DNA of 47,812 nt, from IMG/VR virus record IMGVR_UViG_3300028809_000022, positions 1 through 47,812 of that record. One strand, given 5' to 3'. Made by a program: the position numbers and the translations under genes. Below the pieces are notes generated by a model that worked only from the letters and a program-made list of their open reading frames with translations, did not search any database and had not been told where the DNA came from. Source of the DNA: a virus. Numbering within the stretch: the first letter of the stretch is position 1; each line of letters begins with the position of its first letter. Below are positions 6,274 through 13,310 of this stretch, piece by piece.

Positions 6274-6470
6274 TCCGCCGCGCCCAAGCTGAAGCGCTAC
6301 TCGAACTGGCCGAGGCGCTGGAAGAGTGCGAGCGGAACGATGTGAGATTTTGGGCAGAAGGCTCGGGCCTGTTCATTGTTCCCGGAAATGAATTCGTCGG
6401 TGAAATGCGAAGCGTGGATGTTCGCATGGCGATCGCCAAGCTTTACCCCAAATCGGAGGCTGCAGAATGA
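6270..6470 (+). CDS. Hypothetical protein, 66 aa
   Basis: ATGA-coupled to both neighbours. It has an N-terminal amphipathic helix (AQAEALLELAEALEECE) followed by a strand-rich part (VRFWAEGSGLFIVPGNEF) and a final helix. It is soluble and acidic. No family is recognised. Confidence 0.6.
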   Translation: MIRRAQAEALLELAEALEECERNDVRFWAEGSGLFIVPGNEFVGEMRSVDVRMAIAKLYPKSEAAE

Positions 6471-6586
6471 AGATCAGCGACGCGGTATTCACTGTTGTCT
6501 TTTCGCTGCTGATCATCCTGTTCTTCGTCGGCGTGGCGAACATGCCATGTAGTGAGAGCATCTTCTGCCCTTACGGAGGCAAATGA
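6467..6586 (+). CDS. Single-pass membrane miniprotein, 39 aa
   Basis: ATG 6467 overlaps the preceding stop and the gene ends in an ATGA overlap with the next. A single hydrophobic helix (residues about 6-25, AVFTVVFSLLIILFFVGVAN) is followed by a short tail with two Cys (PCSESIFCPYGGK). It probably sits in the inner membrane with a small disulfide-capable tail. The function is unknown. Confidence 0.6.
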   Translation: MKISDAVFTVVFSLLIILFFVGVANMPCSESIFCPYGGK

Positions 6587-6933
6587 ACCGCTTCCCCTGC
6601 CGCTGCCGTGCTTGCGGCGCCAGGCGAACGCTGGCGAAGCATCCAGTCGACACCATAACTAACTGTCGCTGCGATCCTTGCAAAGCGCTACGTGAGCAAG
6701 GGCGGGAGACGTTGATCCATTGTGCGTGCGGCGGCTCCTACCGAGTCGATCAGTACCGCCGCAAGACTGAACACAAACGCGCCGGCTGCACCTGTTCCGG
6801 GTTCCCTTGGGACAATGGCCGGCACCGTAAAGGCAGCGCCAGCCTCGAGAATGGCTGGTACTGCATATTTTGGAGAGGGTATGACGATGATCGGATGGAT
6901 GATCGAACAAGTAGCAGGGTTCTTCTGGACTAG
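6583..6933 (+). CDS. Cys-rich zinc-binding protein
   Basis: A 116-residue protein coupled by ATGA to the preceding gene. The first 75 residues hold many Cys pairs (CRCRACG, CRCDPCK, HCACGG, CTCSG), enough for two zinc sites. This suggests nucleic-acid binding. The last 17 residues overlap the following membrane gene in another frame and turn into low-complexity DDDRMDD. The family is not recognised. Confidence 0.65.
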   Translation: MNRFPCRCRACGARRTLAKHPVDTITNCRCDPCKALREQGRETLIHCACGGSYRVDQYRRKTEHKRAGCTCSGFPWDNGRHRKGSASLENGWYCIFWRGYDDDRMDDRTSSRVLLD

Positions 6934-6997
6934 TCTCGCGATCCTCTGGTTCGCCTATGTTTTTGATTTCCCTATCCGCGTTGGCTGCGGCGCATAG
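6881..6997 (+). CDS. Small membrane protein, 38 aa
   Basis: ATG 6881 with GGAG 5 bases upstream, nested in the end of the Cys-rich gene in a different frame. One hydrophobic helix spans residues about 10-30 (QVAGFFWTSLAILWFAYVF). It is the last gene before the promoter at 7025. An upstream in-frame ATG at 6722 would give a longer product, but that part reads as a shadow of the Cys-rich gene. Confidence 0.5.
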   Translation: MTMIGWMIEQVAGFFWTSLAILWFAYVFDFPIRVGCGA

Positions 6998-7024
6998 ACC
7001 TACAAGCAATAGCAATTAAACTAC

Positions 7025-7053
7025 TTGACATCCCTTGTGCTGCTATCTACAGT
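7025..7053 (+). promoter_or_regulatory. Sigma70-type promoter for the replication module
   Basis: A perfect TTGACA (7025-7030), a 17-base spacer and TACAGT (7048-7053). The start of transcription would be near 7060, about 27 bases before the first gene (7087). Unlike the promoters at 3849, 5209 and 10067, it has a consensus -35 box and lacks the full ACAAG inverted repeat, so it may be independent of that control. Confidence 0.7.
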
Positions 7054-7086
7054 TCGCAGCACACCAACTCGAAAGGAACATGTGAC

Positions 7087-7518
7087 ATGTCGATCGAAGC
7101 TCTGCTCCAGGCGCAAATTGATGCGCTCAAAGAAAACACCGCAGCCGTCCTCCTGCTCGAAGCCAGCCTCGTAGGGCGCGCCGGCGGTAGTTCGAAACCA
7201 TCGGCGAAGGGAGAAAAGCCGAAGGCAGAAACCAAGCCTGAGGTTAAAGAAGAGAAGAAACCTGAACCGGAAGTCAAGGAAGAATCTAAACCCGATCCGG
7301 TGAAAGAAGAGGCTGCAGCCACCTCTTACGAAACCCTCCGCGAACTGGTTCTCAAACTGGCCAGTGGCGGCAAGCGTGACGAGATCAAGGCAGTGAGCGC
7401 CAAGCACGGTATTACCGCGCCGAAGGATTTGCTGAAAGATCCGGCCGACATGTCGTCTGTCACCGACCAAGCCAAACTCGAAGCCGTTTATGTCGATCTG
7501 CTGGCGCTGGAGGCGTAA
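7087..7518 (+). CDS. Hypothetical protein with Lys/Glu/Pro linker
   Basis: 143 residues, with AAGGA upstream. The N-terminal 30 residues form a helix (IDALKENTAAVLLLEASL). A charged disordered linker of K, E and P runs from about 38 to 77. The C-terminal 60 residues look like a small helical domain (ETLRELVLKLASGGKRDEIKAV). It is the first gene of the replication module, ahead of the DUF2800 nuclease. A DNA- or protein-bridging accessory role is plausible but not shown. Confidence 0.7.
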   Translation: MSIEALLQAQIDALKENTAAVLLLEASLVGRAGGSSKPSAKGEKPKAETKPEVKEEKKPEPEVKEESKPDPVKEEAAATSYETLRELVLKLASGGKRDEIKAVSAKHGITAPKDLLKDPADMSSVTDQAKLEAVYVDLLALEA

Positions 7519-7519
7519 G

Positions 7520-7714
7520 ATGATCAAAGCTCTCGACATGCTGCGCGCCTATGTGGAACTTGGTGCGTCGCAGGAAGACATTCAAACAGGTGACTACGCA
7601 GATCGCGTGATCAATTCTTGGAACAATTGCGAGTTAGTCGAAGCGCTGGATGACGCAGCTGTATGGGCTGACAGCGTTGACGAAGACGAGCTTAAGGCTA
7701 AGGGGTTGGTCTGA
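7520..7714 (+). CDS. Hypothetical acidic protein, 64 aa
   Basis: ATG 7520 has GGAGG 6-8 bases upstream. The protein is acidic and helical (MIKALDMLRAYVEL; EALDDAAVWADSVDEDELKAKG). Its stop shares a base with the start of the DUF2800 gene (TGATG), so the two are likely coupled. No family is recognised. Confidence 0.6.
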   Translation: MIKALDMLRAYVELGASQEDIQTGDYADRVINSWNNCELVEALDDAAVWADSVDEDELKAKGLV

Positions 7715-9231
7715 TGGCACACGCCTTCCTTAGCCCATCGGGCGCGGCGGCTTGGATGCGATGTAATGCCAAGCCGTATCGTGAACGTGATTTCCCTGAG
7801 TCGACCAACGACTCCGCCGACGAGGGCACCGCAGCACACTTCCTACTTGAGCAGTGTCTCGATCAAGGCGTAGACGCGGCCCACTTCCATGGCACGCGCA
7901 TCAAGGTCGAGAACGGCGCTACCGAGTTCAACATGGGCGGCAAGTGGCCGGTTGGTCCGGACATGACTCGCGATCTGCAGAAAGCGCTTGACTACATCCT
8001 CGCAGTCGCTGATGGGGCTACTGTCTACAGCGAGCAGAAGCTCAGCATCGCCCACATCACCGGCGAGTTCTGGCATCGGCAGACAGGCGCCGTAGCTTTC
8101 AAGCACGAAACTGGTGCCTACGTTGATATCGATAACGGCCAGGTTTATGCAGAAAGCGAAGTTGAACCGGCTACCGGCACTACCGACGTTTGGATCATTA
8201 AGGGCCGTGTTGCTCACTGCATGGACCTTAAGTGGGGAATGGGCGTCCAGGTTTTTGCTCAACATAACGAGCAGCAGGAGATGTATACCGACGCCGGCAT
8301 CAAGGAATTCGACTTCCTGGATGAAGTGGAAGAGATCCATCTTCATATTTTGCAACCGAGGATCAAGCACTTCGACGAAGCTGTTTACAGCCGGCAGCAA
8401 CTGGCCGATCGAGTAAAGGCGATTCGGGAAGCTTCGCTCAAGATCGCTCTGACGCCTGCGGATGAATTGCCCGCTACGCCTGGGGAGAAACAGTGCAAGT
8501 TCTGTAAGAAGGGCGCTTCTTGCAAAGAGCGAACCGAGCACACTATGGAGCTTATCGTGGGCGAATTCGTAGACCTCGACAAAGGGTTCGTGAAAGTCGA
8601 AATGCCACAAGCTGAGAAGCTGCTGGCGCAGAGCTTCGGCGTAACTCCGAAGGCCATCACGTTCCACGAAGAGGCTGAGCAAGACGACGATCACCCCGAA
8701 CACGTTGATGCGCACTTCACCGTCAAGAAGCCAAGCATTCGCCCATCGCTGGAAGCGGCGACTGAAGCAGTAGCCACGGCTGACGATGAGCGCTTGGCCA
8801 CGCTGATGGATGCGGCCGATATGATCGAAGGCTTCGCCAAAGCGGTACGCGCTGAAGTTGAGCGACGCCTCCTGGCCGGATCGTTCACCGATGCCCGCTA
8901 CAAGCTGGTCGAAGGTCGCCAGGGTGCGCGTAGCTGGGTTGACGAAGAGCAGGCTGAGGCTGCGCTCAAGGCGATGCGCTTGAAGTCGGACGAGATGTAC
9001 GACCGCAAGGTCATCAGCCCGACCAGTGCGGAGAAGCTCCTGGGCGAAGCGAACAAACGCAAGTGGGCGAAGCTCCAACCGCTGATCACCCGCAGCGATG
9101 GCAAGCCCTCAGTGGCGCCAGCGAGCGATAAGCGGCCTGCACTGAGCATGGCAATTGCCGAGCAGTTCGAGGAGCTGCCAGCTGAAGTAGAAATTCCGGT
9201 TGTCGAAGATTCCTTCGACGATCTCGTGTAA
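7714..9231 (+). CDS. DUF2800 RecB/Cas4-like nuclease
   Basis: 505 residues. The pattern GTTDVWI...DLKWGMG puts the PD-(D/E)xK catalytic pair at about Asp171-x-Lys173 with an upstream Asp near 160. A Cys cluster follows near 260-270 (CKFCKKGASC), as in the iron-sulfur-bearing RecB/Cas4 family. DUF2800 genes are part of a widespread phage replication-recombination module with DUF2815 and family A polymerase. The protein probably resects or processes DNA ends. The C-terminal 150 residues are helical and rich in Glu, then disordered. It follows the 64-residue gene by overlap. Confidence 0.85.
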   Translation: MAHAFLSPSGAAAWMRCNAKPYRERDFPESTNDSADEGTAAHFLLEQCLDQGVDAAHFHGTRIKVENGATEFNMGGKWPVGPDMTRDLQKALDYILAVADGATVYSEQKLSIAHITGEFWHRQTGAVAFKHETGAYVDIDNGQVYAESEVEPATGTTDVWIIKGRVAHCMDLKWGMGVQVFAQHNEQQEMYTDAGIKEFDFLDEVEEIHLHILQPRIKHFDEAVYSRQQLADRVKAIREASLKIALTPADELPATPGEKQCKFCKKGASCKERTEHTMELIVGEFVDLDKGFVKVEMPQAEKLLAQSFGVTPKAITFHEEAEQDDDHPEHVDAHFTVKKPSIRPSLEAATEAVATADDERLATLMDAADMIEGFAKAVRAEVERRLLAGSFTDARYKLVEGRQGARSWVDEEQAEAALKAMRLKSDEMYDRKVISPTSAEKLLGEANKRKWAKLQPLITRSDGKPSVAPASDKRPALSMAIAEQFEELPAEVEIPVVEDSFDDLV

Positions 9232-9267
9232 GACCAAAACCATAAACTGATACTGAGGATTTAAACC

Positions 9268-9816
9268 ATGAAACACACTTTCAACGACGCTCGAATCTCC
9301 TTCCCGAACATCTTCACCGCCAAGGCCAACGAGCAGGGCAAGGAACAGTTCTCGGCGGCCTTCCTGTTCTCGCCTGACCACGAGGGCATCGCGGGGCTCG
9401 ACAAGGTGATCGAAGAAGTCGGCAAGGCCAAGTGGGGCGCCAAGTGGCCGGCGGTGAAGAAAGAACTGACTGCAGGCGGCAAGCTGCTCGTCCACAACGG
9501 GGACAGCAAAGCCTCTCTGGCCGGCTACGAAGGGCAGCTGTTCTTCAACGCCTACAACACCGTTCGACCAACCGTGGTCGACCGCGACCGCTCGCCGCTG
9601 ACCGCGCAAGACGGCAAGCCATACTCGGGCAGCTACGTCAACGTCATCATTGACGTGTGGGCGCAGGACAACAGCTACGGCAAGCGTATCAACGCCCAGT
9701 TGCAAGGCGTCCAGTTCGTTCGTGACGGAGAAGCTTTCTCCGGCGGCGGTACCTCGGCAGATGCCAGCGACTTCGACGAGATCGCAGACGGCGCTGATGC
9801 GGACGACCTGGCATGA
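9268..9816 (+). CDS. DUF2815 protein, ssDNA-binding-like
   Basis: 182 residues, with GAGGA 8 bases upstream of the ATG. The N-terminus KHTFNDARISFPNIFTAK and the body match DUF2815, an OB-fold-like family found beside DUF2800 and DNA polymerase in phage genomes. The last 25 residues are strongly acidic (ASDFDEIADGADADDLA), the hallmark tail of single-strand-binding proteins that recruit replication partners. It probably coats single-stranded DNA at the fork or aids annealing. The base composition is more GC-rich than in neighbouring small genes. Confidence 0.85.
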   Translation: MKHTFNDARISFPNIFTAKANEQGKEQFSAAFLFSPDHEGIAGLDKVIEEVGKAKWGAKWPAVKKELTAGGKLLVHNGDSKASLAGYEGQLFFNAYNTVRPTVVDRDRSPLTAQDGKPYSGSYVNVIIDVWAQDNSYGKRINAQLQGVQFVRDGEAFSGGGTSADASDFDEIADGADADDLA

Positions 9817-10004
9817 CAGACCGACGCGAGCAGGAAAAACGAGAAGACGTTTATGTCGTGACGGCCATTCCCAAAAACGGGAACCGCTCATTTGTCTACG
9901 GTGTTTTCAAAAGTCTTGACTACGCCCACGAGTACTACAACACCCATGGGTGCCCGAGCAACGACTACTGGGTGACAAAAGAGATGATGATTAGCCTAGC
10001 GTAG
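9813..10004 (+). CDS. Hypothetical protein, 63 aa
   Basis: It starts at an ATGA overlap with the DUF2815 gene. It begins with a charged segment and then shows strand-helix content (VYVVTAIPKNGNRSFVYGVFKSLDYAHEYY). It is the last gene before a terminator (10017-10045). The role is unknown. Confidence 0.6.
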   Translation: MTDRREQEKREDVYVVTAIPKNGNRSFVYGVFKSLDYAHEYYNTHGCPSNDYWVTKEMMISLA

Positions 10005-10016
10005 CGAGTAACACCC

Positions 10017-10045
10017 GAAAAGCCCGGCTAGCGTCGGGCTTTTTG
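10017..10045 (+). terminator. Rho-independent terminator ending the DUF2800/DUF2815 unit
   Basis: AGCCCG (10021-10026) and CGGGCT (10035-10040) pair across an 8-base loop and are followed by TTTTT. AAAA before the stem extends the pairing with the T run. It stands 13 bases after the stop of the 63-residue gene and 22 bases before the next promoter. Confidence 0.85.
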
Positions 10046-10066
10046 CTGACCGCTTGTCAGAACCAC

Positions 10067-10095
10067 TAGACATCACAAGTAATGCGTTGTACTCT
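10067..10095 (+). promoter_or_regulatory. Early promoter with ACAAG inverted repeat (third copy)
   Basis: TAGACA (10067-10072), a 17-base spacer and TACTCT (10090-10095). ACAAG-TAATGC-GTTGT (10075-10090) starts two bases past the -35, as in the promoters at 3849 and 5209. Upstream, ACCACTAG is also shared with the 5209 promoter. It restarts transcription directly after the terminator, feeding the HTH protein and the polymerase region. Confidence 0.62.
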
Positions 10096-10129
10096 TTGAT
10101 TGTCGAAAACAAATATGAGGTTGAGGGTT

Positions 10130-10348
10130 ATGGCTCAGGCACTAGCAATTTTTATCCTTATGACGTGGGGTGCGTCGGCGGTATATCTGTACAAAGTTGA
10201 CCCCTTCGACGACAGGTATAAGGAGTCGTCAAACGTTATGTTCGCACTTGACGTGCTGCTCAGATCGATCATAGCGACGGTCACGATAGTTGGACTTACT
10301 CTGCTGGTAGTAGGTCTCGTCTGCATCGCTTTCGGACTCGTCAACTGA
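10130..10348 (+). CDS. Two-pass membrane protein, 72 aa
   Basis: The start at 10130 is chosen because TGAGG lies 9 bases upstream, and because a TTG at 10100 would fall at or before the expected transcript start. Hydrophobic segments cover residues about 4-20 (ALAIFILMTWGASAVYLY) and 47-70 (IIATVTIVGLTLLVVGLVCIAF). It is the first gene of this transcription unit. The function is unknown. Confidence 0.6.
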   Translation: MAQALAIFILMTWGASAVYLYKVDPFDDRYKESSNVMFALDVLLRSIIATVTIVGLTLLVVGLVCIAFGLVN

Positions 10349-10359
10349 GGTAAACCGTT

Positions 10360-10521
10360 ATGACACACGCAGAGCAAGCCAAGCAATCGTCCGATCCCTA
10401 CCAATACTGCATCGCCCACTTCGAGGCGCGCTACATCGACCGCGCCGAACGCACGATCCGTTTCGTGTTCGCCGATGAGTCCGAAGTCACCTTCTCCGTG
10501 CGCTACGTGGTGAAGCTGTGA
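10360..10521 (+). CDS. Hypothetical protein, 53 aa
   Basis: ATG 10360 with GAGG upstream. The second half is strand-rich with alternating charges (RTIRFVFADESEVTFSVRYVVKL), like a small beta sheet protein. It ends in a TGATG overlap with a possible 31-residue frame. No family is recognised. Confidence 0.6.
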   Translation: MTHAEQAKQSSDPYQYCIAHFEARYIDRAERTIRFVFADESEVTFSVRYVVKL

Positions 10522-10616
10522 TGCCCGCGGAGCGTTACCTGGCCGGTGAATCCTCTGGACCATTGAGCAAATCGTGGGAGGCGCAGCATGAAACCCTCGG
10601 ACGAGTTGTGTGCTGA
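10521..10616 (+). CDS. Possible 31-aa overlapping peptide
   Basis: An ATG sharing a base with the preceding stop opens a 31-codon frame beginning MPAERYLAGESSG. It runs into the HTH gene out of frame. There is no convincing ribosome binding site of its own, so it would depend on coupling. It may be only a chance frame that carries ribosomes towards the HTH gene. Confidence 0.25.
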   Translation: MPAERYLAGESSGPLSKSWEAQHETLGRVVC

Positions 10617-11292
10617 GTATGCCGCACGATACTTGTGCGGCGAGTCTTCTAACGCCATGGCTAAAGAAGCCGGGGTCACCCCACCCACCATGCGACGCTG
10701 GCTGCGCGCCGCTGGTGCGGATATCCGCCCGGTTGGAGGTGTCGCGGAACGCGTGCTGACCCCGGAACAGGAGGACGATGTTGCCCGCAGGATAGAGAAG
10801 GGGGAGAAGCGCGAGTACCTGGCCGCACTATTCTGTGTATCGCGGGCTACTATCGTGCGAACCGGGCAAAGAGTCTTAGGGCGTGAGCCCGGTTCGCCGA
10901 ACACCAAGCGGGCGGTTGCGGAGCGTTGGGGATACCCGTTCTGGGAAGTAGTCCGCGACTTCGCTGAGCAAGGCATGAACCGGGTCCAGACGGCCAAGGC
11001 TCTCGGGTATTCGGTGAATGGTTTCCTGCGACTCCTTTCAGAGAATGCCGCGCATGATCCGTTCGAATCCTACGGTCACGCGAACAACTATGTACGGGAC
11101 TCGGGAGAGCCACTCGGCGACGCGGTCGCGCACATGGCTAAGAGAGGATTCACGATAACCGAGGCGGCCAGGTTCATAGGGTACTCGCACGCAAAAGGGC
11201 TGCGTCACGCTATGCGTTCGCGAGGCATACCAGACCCCGGCTTCAAACGTAAGCCGGCGAAAAATCGTTTCTTAAGGAAGAAATCTAAATGA
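10588..11292 (+). CDS. Protein with about four tandem helix-turn-helix units
   Basis: 234 residues, with GGGAGG 7 bases before the ATG. Four segments have the HTH rhythm of a helix, a Gly or short turn and a recognition helix: about 14-45 (SSNAMAKEAGVTPPTMRRWL), 66-96 (REYLAALFCVSRATIVRTGQ), 121-153 (NRVQTAKALGYSVNGFLRLL) and 178-212 (TITEAARFIGYSHAKGLRHAM). The tail is highly basic (FKRKPAKNRFLRKKSK). It probably binds DNA over a long site. Candidates are regulator of the early promoters, activator of late genes or replication initiator. Its place after a terminator and promoter shows it is separately controlled. Confidence 0.7.
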   Translation: MKPSDELCAEYAARYLCGESSNAMAKEAGVTPPTMRRWLRAAGADIRPVGGVAERVLTPEQEDDVARRIEKGEKREYLAALFCVSRATIVRTGQRVLGREPGSPNTKRAVAERWGYPFWEVVRDFAEQGMNRVQTAKALGYSVNGFLRLLSENAAHDPFESYGHANNYVRDSGEPLGDAVAHMAKRGFTITEAARFIGYSHAKGLRHAMRSRGIPDPGFKRKPAKNRFLRKKSK

Positions 11293-11483
11293 GCAATGAA
11301 ACCCTGATCCGTCTGGAAAAGCGCGCCGACTACTACGCCGAGCGCACCGAACAACTTACGTTCCAACTAGGTGCAGAGCGTCGTGATCACCGCACCACCC
11401 GCAAGTACCTGACAGCGTATCGCTGGATCGCGTTGATCGGTTGGGCTGCTGTCCTCGTTGTATTGACTGCTAAGGAGATTTGA
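11289..11483 (+). CDS. Coiled-coil membrane-anchored protein, 64 aa
   Basis: It starts in an ATGA overlap with the HTH gene. The first 40 residues are a charged helix (LEKRADYYAERTEQLTFQL) likely to form a coiled coil. Residues about 45-61 (WIALIGWAAVLVVLTA) form one membrane helix at the C-terminus. It is probably tail-anchored with the coil in the cytoplasm. The role is unknown. Confidence 0.6.
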   Translation: MSNETLIRLEKRADYYAERTEQLTFQLGAERRDHRTTRKYLTAYRWIALIGWAAVLVVLTAKEI

Positions 11484-11485
11484 AT

Positions 11486-12043
11486 ATGGCTGAAGAAAAG
11501 GAATACACCGGCGGTTCGGTCAGCTACTACGCAGTCGATGTGAACGCACCGATCAACGAAGAAAGCGATCCGTACACCGCAGAGTGCCAAGACATCATCG
11601 AAGCGCTAAAGCTCGACTTCAACGAAGGCAACGTTCTGAAAGCGATCTGGCGCCGCGCGGCAGCGCGCCTTGGCCGCTCCAAGAAAGGTTACGATGACGG
11701 ATTGTACGACGCCGAGAAGATCGTCTTCTATGGACAGCGATTGGTCGCGATCGAGCAACGCGCTAAAACCCCGGCTGCAAAACAGGCAGCGGCCAAAATG
11801 GCGGGTCTCGATCTTGCCGACGTTGAGGCCAAGGTTCTCGCACAGACTGACCCCTACGGCCCCCGTGACGCAGAAGGCTGGTATACCTGGAACGGCGACG
11901 AGACCATGCGCCCGGCGGGAAGGGTGGACGTTCGTTACCGAGATACCTCTACTGCCTGGAACATGGCCGCGGATACTTTCGGGTGGAAGCACGAGATCAC
12001 TGATTCTGAAAACGACATCGTGAAATGGAGGCCGGCGCAATGA
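11486..12043 (+). CDS. DUF3310-like protein
   Basis: 185 residues. ATG 11486 is chosen because AAGGAG lies 8 bases upstream; an in-frame TTG at 11480 is too close to it. The segment DIIEALKLDFNEGNVLKAIWR, followed by YDAEKIVFYGQRL, matches the core pattern of DUF3310, in which a GN-x-x-K-x-x-W-R block and a later Y-L block are conserved. The family is found in phage replication regions and is sometimes labelled as a nucleotide kinase, without proof. The C-terminal 60 residues add a Trp-rich part (GWYTWNGDE). Confidence 0.65.
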   Translation: MAEEKEYTGGSVSYYAVDVNAPINEESDPYTAECQDIIEALKLDFNEGNVLKAIWRRAAARLGRSKKGYDDGLYDAEKIVFYGQRLVAIEQRAKTPAAKQAAAKMAGLDLADVEAKVLAQTDPYGPRDAEGWYTWNGDETMRPAGRVDVRYRDTSTAWNMAADTFGWKHEITDSENDIVKWRPAQ

Positions 12044-12237
12044 CGGCGTTGCCTAAAATGGACCGCGCTAGCCGTGCTGCTTGGCAGCATGTAGCTGCGC
12101 ACAAACGCCGTTGGTACCAGCTAGGATCGGGGTTTCGCCGGAGCTTTTCGGTCGTATCAGACGTTAAGTTTTACCACTCAGTGCTTCTGAAATACGCGCG
12201 AACGGGGGAGAAGTTCGACCCTTACTGGTGGGCCTAA
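12040..12237 (+). CDS. Hypothetical basic protein, 65 aa
   Basis: ATG 12040 overlaps the previous stop and follows GGAGG at 8 bases, better placed than the in-frame ATG at 12025. The protein is basic and aromatic (HKRRWYQLGSGFRRSF), ending EKFDPYWWA. Its stop overlaps the polymerase exonuclease gene start (TAATG), so the two are probably coupled. The role is unknown. Confidence 0.6.
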   Translation: MTALPKMDRASRAAWQHVAAHKRRWYQLGSGFRRSFSVVSDVKFYHSVLLKYARTGEKFDPYWWA

Positions 12238-13310
12238 TGAACCTCGACAAATGCCTATTCCTGGACACGGAAACCTTCTGCGAAACGCCCATCAACAACG
12301 GGACGCACCGTTATGCAGAAGGCGCCGAGATCATCATGTGGCAGTGGGCGGTCGGCGATGGGCCTGTCGAGATCCGCGATGGGGACGAAGACGTTTCGGA
12401 TCTCTTCGAGCTACTGGCTGACCCTTCTTACGAGATCGTGATTCAGAACTCTGCTTTTGATCGCGCTGTCATGTGGCACGCGATCGGCCACTGGGTAGAG
12501 ATTGAGCGGGTCTTCGACACGATGGTCTGCGCCATGGCACACAGTCTCCCGGGCGCTCTGGAGAAGCTGTGCGATATCCTAGGTGTTGCGACCGATAAGG
12601 CCAAGGACAAAGCGGGTAAGGCGCTGATTCAGCTGTTCTGCAAGCCCCGGCCTAAGAACAGCAAGTTGCGTCGCGCTACCCGGGAAACGCATCCTGTCGA
12701 GTGGCAAGCTTTCCGCGACTACGGCGGGAACGACATTGAGGCTATGCGCGAGGTCTACAAGAAATTGCCGCGCTGGAATTACCGCGGTGCAGAGCTTGAG
12801 CTGTGGCACCTCGACCAGCGAATTAACGAGCGCGGCGTATTGCTAGATCTCGACCTGGCGCACGGCGCTATCCGTGCCGCTGACCGGGCGCAGAAGCAGC
12901 TAGCGAAGCAGACAGTCGAAATGACGGACGGTCAAGTCACCGCTGCTACGCAGCGCGACAAGATGCTCGAATACATCCTCGAAGAGTACGGCATTGTCTT
13001 CGCCGACCTCAAAGGGAGCACCGTGGAAAAGGCCCTAGCCGATGTCGACATGCCTGTCGAGTTGAAAGAGCTGTTGATAGTTCGCTTGGAGGCTTCGAAG
13101 ACGTCGGTAAGCAAGTACAAACGTGCGCTTAGCGGTGTCAGTAGCGATAACCGGATGCGTGGTACAGCGGCATTCTGTGGCGCAGGCCGCACCGGGCGAT
13201 GGGCAGGCCGCCTCCTACAGCTGCAGAACCTTCCACGCCCGACCATCAAGAATAAAGAAATCGAGCTTTGGATCGAAGCAATCAAAGCCGACTGTGAGGA
13301 CTTGGTATGA
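12237..13310 (+). CDS. DNA polymerase A, N-terminal piece (3'-5' exonuclease and start of the polymerase domain)
   Basis: 357 residues. The proofreading motifs are intact: Exo I FLDTET (Asp10, Glu12), Exo II N-x3-FD (IQNSAFDRAVMW), Exo III YGGNDIEAM. Near the C-terminus, GAGRTGRWAGRLLQLQNLPRP is the conserved family A block that comes just before motif A in whole enzymes. The protein then stops at 13310, where a whole enzyme would go on to motif A. The missing part begins almost at once in the gene at 14014. The stop overlaps the start of a methylase-like gene (ATGA). Confidence 0.88.
   Translation: MNLDKCLFLDTETFCETPINNGTHRYAEGAEIIMWQWAVGDGPVEIRDGDEDVSDLFELLADPSYEIVIQNSAFDRAVMWHAIGHWVEIERVFDTMVCAMAHSLPGALEKLCDILGVATDKAKDKAGKALIQLFCKPRPKNSKLRRATRETHPVEWQAFRDYGGNDIEAMREVYKKLPRWNYRGAELELWHLDQRINERGVLLDLDLAHGAIRAADRAQKQLAKQTVEMTDGQVTAATQRDKMLEYILEEYGIVFADLKGSTVEKALADVDMPVELKELLIVRLEASKTSVSKYKRALSGVSSDNRMRGTAAFCGAGRTGRWAGRLLQLQNLPRPTIKNKEIELWIEAIKADCEDLV

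Noticed and set aside
7843-9078. A 411-codon frame on the minus strand across the DUF2800 gene
   Set aside because: The plus strand encodes a clear DUF2800 nuclease with DxK residues. The antisense frame has no domain and would lie against the transcription of the whole region.
10100-10129. TTG at 10100 or ATG at 10115 as start of the membrane protein
   Set aside because: The predicted transcript start is near 10102, and the best-spaced ribosome binding site (TGAGG, 9 bases) points to ATG 10130.
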